A stretch of 64,000 nucleotides of DNA from Unio delphinus. Taxonomy: Eukaryota; Mollusca; Bivalvia; Unionida; Unionidae. The notes below the pieces were generated by a model. The model ran no database searches. It saw only the letters and a program-made list of their open reading frames with translations, and was not told the DNA's origin. This document shows positions 60,294 to 64,000 of this stretch, one piece after another. The translations under genes and the position numbers were made by a program. Numbering within the stretch: the stretch's first letter is position 1; the number at the start of each line of letters is the position of its first letter. The stretch lies in NCBI GenBank assembly GCA_029339505.1, contig JAQISU010000155.1, forward strand, positions 16,135,501 to 16,199,500, read 5' to 3'.

Positions 60294-60530
60294 TTATTCA
60301 AGTTCAGCAAGAATATACATTTCTTCGTCTTCTCCTTCTTTCCCATTTACAATTTCTTTAGTAGTTGCAGTAATACGTTTAAATAATTGTTGATAATCTT
60401 CTGCAAAATCAACTTGAGATTCTTGTCTTTCTTGTAAATTGCATCTAACACAATCATGGACGGGTATAAATTTTTTAATCGCCTTTTGTCTTTCTCGTGC
60501 CAAACGGGTAGTTAATGATCCTCCTACCAT
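60294..60530 (-). CDS. 78-codon unknown frame, unit 4
   Basis: Same frame as unit 2. Here the frame is also open upstream to 60602, adding 24 codons, which suggests the original start may lie further upstream. Confidence 0.4.
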   Translation of the reverse strand: MVGGSLTTRLARERQKAIKKFIPVHDCVRCNLQERQESQVDFAEDYQQLFKRITATTKEIVNGKEGEDEEMYILAELE

Positions 60531-60823
60531 TATTGATATATGGTATGATTTAATTCTTAGCAGCAGAGTAGTAGAGATAGTGCAACCACAAATATGCGTC
60601 AAAAGTAAACAATCACTAGCATAATAATAAAAAACAGTAACCAGTAAGAGTACCTCCGAATAGAAGCTTTGGAGATTTTTTACATTATTTTTCCAGGTTT
60701 TTAGTAGACCTTAGTTTGACCAATAGACGCCTCTAAACAATTGTCTGACTCGCCCTCTCTGCTGCGTACCTTGAGTTATGTTTCAGAGATTTCCAAATGT
60801 TGATGTTATGCTTATATGTTTGT

Positions 60824-60863
60824 TATATAAGGGAATTACATACGCAGTTTCATTCTTCAGTTA
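60824..60863 (+). promoter_or_regulatory. TATA/initiator core promoter, unit 4
   Basis: TATATAAGGG at 60824 and TTCAGTT centred on 60859 are kept although the DNA around them has diverged. Confidence 0.45.
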
Positions 60864-61551
60864 TTCTTGTGAGTGTCATGAAGAAAATGTTGATTTATTT
60901 GTACTGTGAACGTTGAAGTTGCAGAGCAAAAATAAACCGTGCCTTAGCAGGATTATTGAGAAATGTTTTAAAGACTTGCATATTTATTTAATTTCGTCTG
61001 AATACCGCGAAACATTCAAATACATTTGAGACAGTTTGTTTTCATTGGATTTACCTTGAATTTAAAAGCTTTGGATATAAGCACAGTTATTCTTTTGTAA
61101 AGCTAGCGCATAAGGGCATCAGAACCTTCAATCGCAATGGTTTTGGATAGTTTTCGGAAATTACTGTGAAATTAATAGTACATTTAGAAAAAAATAGGAA
61201 TTCATATCATACTGTAGTATATTATGCAGGACAATCCATGCAGGTGATTTACTCGGCTCTTGACAACTTTATTTATGAACACATATTTACTCCTGATAAG
61301 ACATAATGTATGTTTTATATCAGGAAGAACTAAAACCGGTTTAATCCAGTAACGGTTGACAATTACCCACAGTCCTTGGGTTTAAGATCATTATGCATAC
61401 TTTATTCTTACAAACAAAACAGTGACAGGTGAGAAACTAGCTCAATAATTACAAGTCTACTGTTAACCGAAAGTTTTCGAAAAAAAAGATATACAGTGGG
61501 AATCTTCATGCATTTCCTAATTGCTAATTGCGACTAAAGTTAAAGTTTTGT

Positions 61552-61671
61552 ATGAACAGTAATCTTGAATTTCGATGCTGCCTGAATAGTTCAGCCGAAC
61601 CAGGCAAGAATCAACAATTTATGTGCTCTCTTAAAATTTTGACAAAGATGATTCAGGTCTATTTGCTGACG
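61552..61671 (+). CDS. short exon with perfect splice donor, unit 4
   Basis: 40 codons (MNSNLEFRCCLNSSAEPGKN and on), GTAAGT at 61672. One three-base insertion and several substitutions relative to units 1-3; the frame is kept. Confidence 0.35.
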
Positions 61672-62664
61672 GTAAGTTCTTTCTGTAATTTAATTTCTGC
61701 TACCACGTTACATGACTTTTAAATTCGTATTTATATAAGGTGAAAACGTAACATCGAGTTGACTTCTTAAGTCACGTAGAAGTGATTAATTATGACCTTT
61801 ATTATTTGCATAGTACGCACAGGCATATAGATACACCTAAAAAAGTTCGTATGTGTGTGTTTTTGTGTGTGAGTTTAGAAATGTTTTTATAAAGCTGTTT
61901 CATATATAGATAATTTTGCTATATCAAATTATGACACATCAAAAAATATCTAATTTCTCTATACTCTCTTATAAAATAATGTAACATTCCGCACATAATC
62001 AACATTTTCAAACAAGAGCAGTTATTCTATCACGTATTCTTTTAAAGGTAACAAATGTGTAAATGAAACGGAACAACATTCTCTCTAAGGGAATAAATCC
62101 TTTCATGCTGACGATTTTCGTCAGGAATTCAAGATCAGCTTATTTTTATTTTGGAATTGAGGAATGTTGAAACCATCTCTAATATTCTACAGCATTAACA
62201 GGATTTTCATTTAACTGTTGTGTTGGCCACATTGAAAGACGTATTGACATCATTATAATTTAGGACCTACAAGATGTCAGGAAGAGTCCTGTGATGAAAA
62301 TCCCATGTTTATATGACTTTATATTTTCAAGATCGCTGCCTTGGTGGCTTGAATGAATATGAAATCATAAGAATTCTTGTGGTAAAAGTACAATACAGAT
62401 AACACGATCTCCAAGACGCACATTATGTTGACAATATAGGAAATTTTCAACAAACTTGACTTCATAGTCATTCAATAAAATCCCTATGCTGATGTGAACA
62501 TTCATTCAGTAGAATAACGTTTCATGATTGTCATTGTAGCCAAATAGGTCAATGTCAAATCAGTCTTCTGTAACAAATTTCCTTGGCAATACTTGTTTCC
62601 AGTCAAAAGGTGTAACCATATCAAGATTTTTAAGATACTGTTGTGACAGACATATTGGACATCA

Positions 62665-62945
62665 TGCCACAAGCTCTTTGCAAGCTTGCGAAAAGCTAGT
62701 TGAAGCTACACATGCTAATAATGGTGCTTGCACAAGCTTGCAAAATGAATTTTTCCAAGTCTGCAAGCTTGCAGCAAGTTAGTAAGGGTGCTTGCACAAG
62801 CTTGCAAAATAAAGTTTTCCAAGTCTGCAAGCTTGCGTTCAAGCTTGCACATGGAATGTCTCCAAGTCTGCAAGCTTTGAAAATATAAAATTCATGCTTT
62901 CAGAATCAATTGTACTCTTTAAGTGTGCAATCTTGCACTAGAATT
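62665..62945. repeat. HindIII-palindrome repeat cluster, unit 4
   Basis: CTGCAAGCTTGCAG near 62761 and further AAGCTT-centred variants; diverged from units 1-3. Confidence 0.65.
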
Positions 62946-63437
62946 TGATCAGTCATGAAAGTTGAAAATTGGCAGCTAACTATAGCGCATACAAGCGGTC
63001 ATGCAGTACCTATTGAAATGTTGGATATCCATTACATATCATGGGCAGTAAATAACATGTCCAATTTAAATGCTATTTTGTTTTTAGTTAATAGCATATG
63101 ATAATGCTACCCTTGTTAAATATATGTATATACATTTTCAATTTTTGCAGACATGCTAAACAGTTGAACTTAGCAGCTACATATATAAAATGTATTATAT
63201 CAATATTTCTTTATCTAAACTTAAATATGAACATTATTAATATATATTTCAAATTAAACTGATTTCTTGTCCTTGTGTAATATAAAATGTAATTTATTCA
63301 CACAAATATGTTCTATTCATTTAATGATTTGTCTTGTTTAAAATATCAGCCAGGTTAGATAAACCAAGGAGCTTTTTGTATATGAAATAAATTCTGGCTT
63401 TTTTCAGCGAGTGACATGGATTATAATCATATAATTT

Positions 63438-64000
63438 GTGACAAGCGCACCTTCTATTTTAATAAATGCTTCGGCGCGTAGGATATATTTATTGTATCCT
63501 GAACTTAAAGTCCAATTCTTCCTCGTTAATTTGGCTGTATTGCGTTATTGGAATAAGACTAATTATCGCGTAAAGATTCAACTTTGGGAACCGGTGGGTC
63601 TATATCAAATGATTTGTCGGGTGTAGGTTTGAACATCTTATCATATATTTCTCGATCTAAATCGCGATCTCAAATTACATCCTGCTATTAAATTTGCAGC
63701 AAAATTTCTTTGTACTTGATCAGATCCTTGATTTATCAAGGTTGCTGGTTTTTGATTCGCGGCTTGGTTTGTTTTTTTAACTGACATTCGCAGGCATGAT
63801 TTCCGAGGATGCCAGTTTCACTGTCTGCAGAAAATGCCTTACTGGCCATATTAACAATAACATCAGCAGTTTTTCACCTATAACATTAATAGCTTTAATC
63901 GAAAAATGTTTTGCGATTGGTGTTATTTTGGGAGCCATTTTTGCAAATAACCACCGAATAACATTACATGACCATCTCCGTAAATTGTTCTACAAACGGT
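63438..64000. repeat. macro-repeat unit 5, cut by window end
   Basis: Begins at the same junction with the antisense capsid fragment, then part of the pX/pVI-like frame. Some positions match unit 1 better than units 2-4 (for example the stretch equivalent to 35260-35400). Confidence 0.8.

Larger units (their letters stand above)
58757..63437. repeat. macro-repeat unit 4 (4681 bp, internally deleted)
   Basis: The viral block is close to units 2 and 3 up to about 60700; beyond that it is clearly more diverged. About 3.1 kb (TC tract, satellite, spacer, CTA tract and SINE) is missing, with the join near 62011. Confidence 0.85.

Overview
The window looks like gene-poor, AT-rich, repeat-dense DNA from an invertebrate animal. 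A bivalve-like mollusc is most likely, because of a spliced AIF-1-like gene, tRNA-derived SINEs of a style I associate with molluscs, Ty3-type retroelements and abundant microsatellites. The species call is inference. No bacterial-type genes, CRISPR arrays or rRNA genes were seen.

Layout. 0-5.1 kb: the last two exons (+ strand) of a type I membrane receptor, with an FN3 half-domain, a transmembrane helix and a short tail holding an ITAM-spaced tyrosine pair. 5.6-7.7 kb: a dead Ty3 integrase, then a broken T1/BTB (KCTD-like) domain. 8.5-12.2 kb: a small MITE candidate and a 40-bp minisatellite. 12.8-18.8 kb (- strand): four exons of an allograft inflammatory factor 1 (AIF-1/Iba1)-like gene, with matching splice phases but a damaged donor and one exon not found. 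16-25 kb: SINEs, microsatellites and nested inverted repeats.

26-37 kb: remains of one or two Polinton/adintovirus-like DNA elements. A protein-primed family B DNA polymerase lies on +. Virion-type genes lie on -: an adenain-like protease, a double-jelly-roll major capsid, a pX/pVI-like minor protein and small companions. A Ty3 gag fragment lies between them. All the large genes carry stops or frameshifts.

35.2-64 kb: a tandem array of about 8-kb units (starts 35206, 43008, 51058, 58757, 63438). Each unit carries a truncated 3' part of the capsid block (antisense), a TATA/initiator promoter, a short open exon with a perfect splice donor, TC and CTA microsatellites, a roughly 100-bp/500-bp hierarchical satellite, a SINE and a cluster of HindIII-palindrome repeats. 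Units 2 and 3 are almost identical; units 1 and 4 are more diverged. The breakpoint lies inside the capsid gene, so a piece of an integrated virus-like element and its flank have been amplified together.
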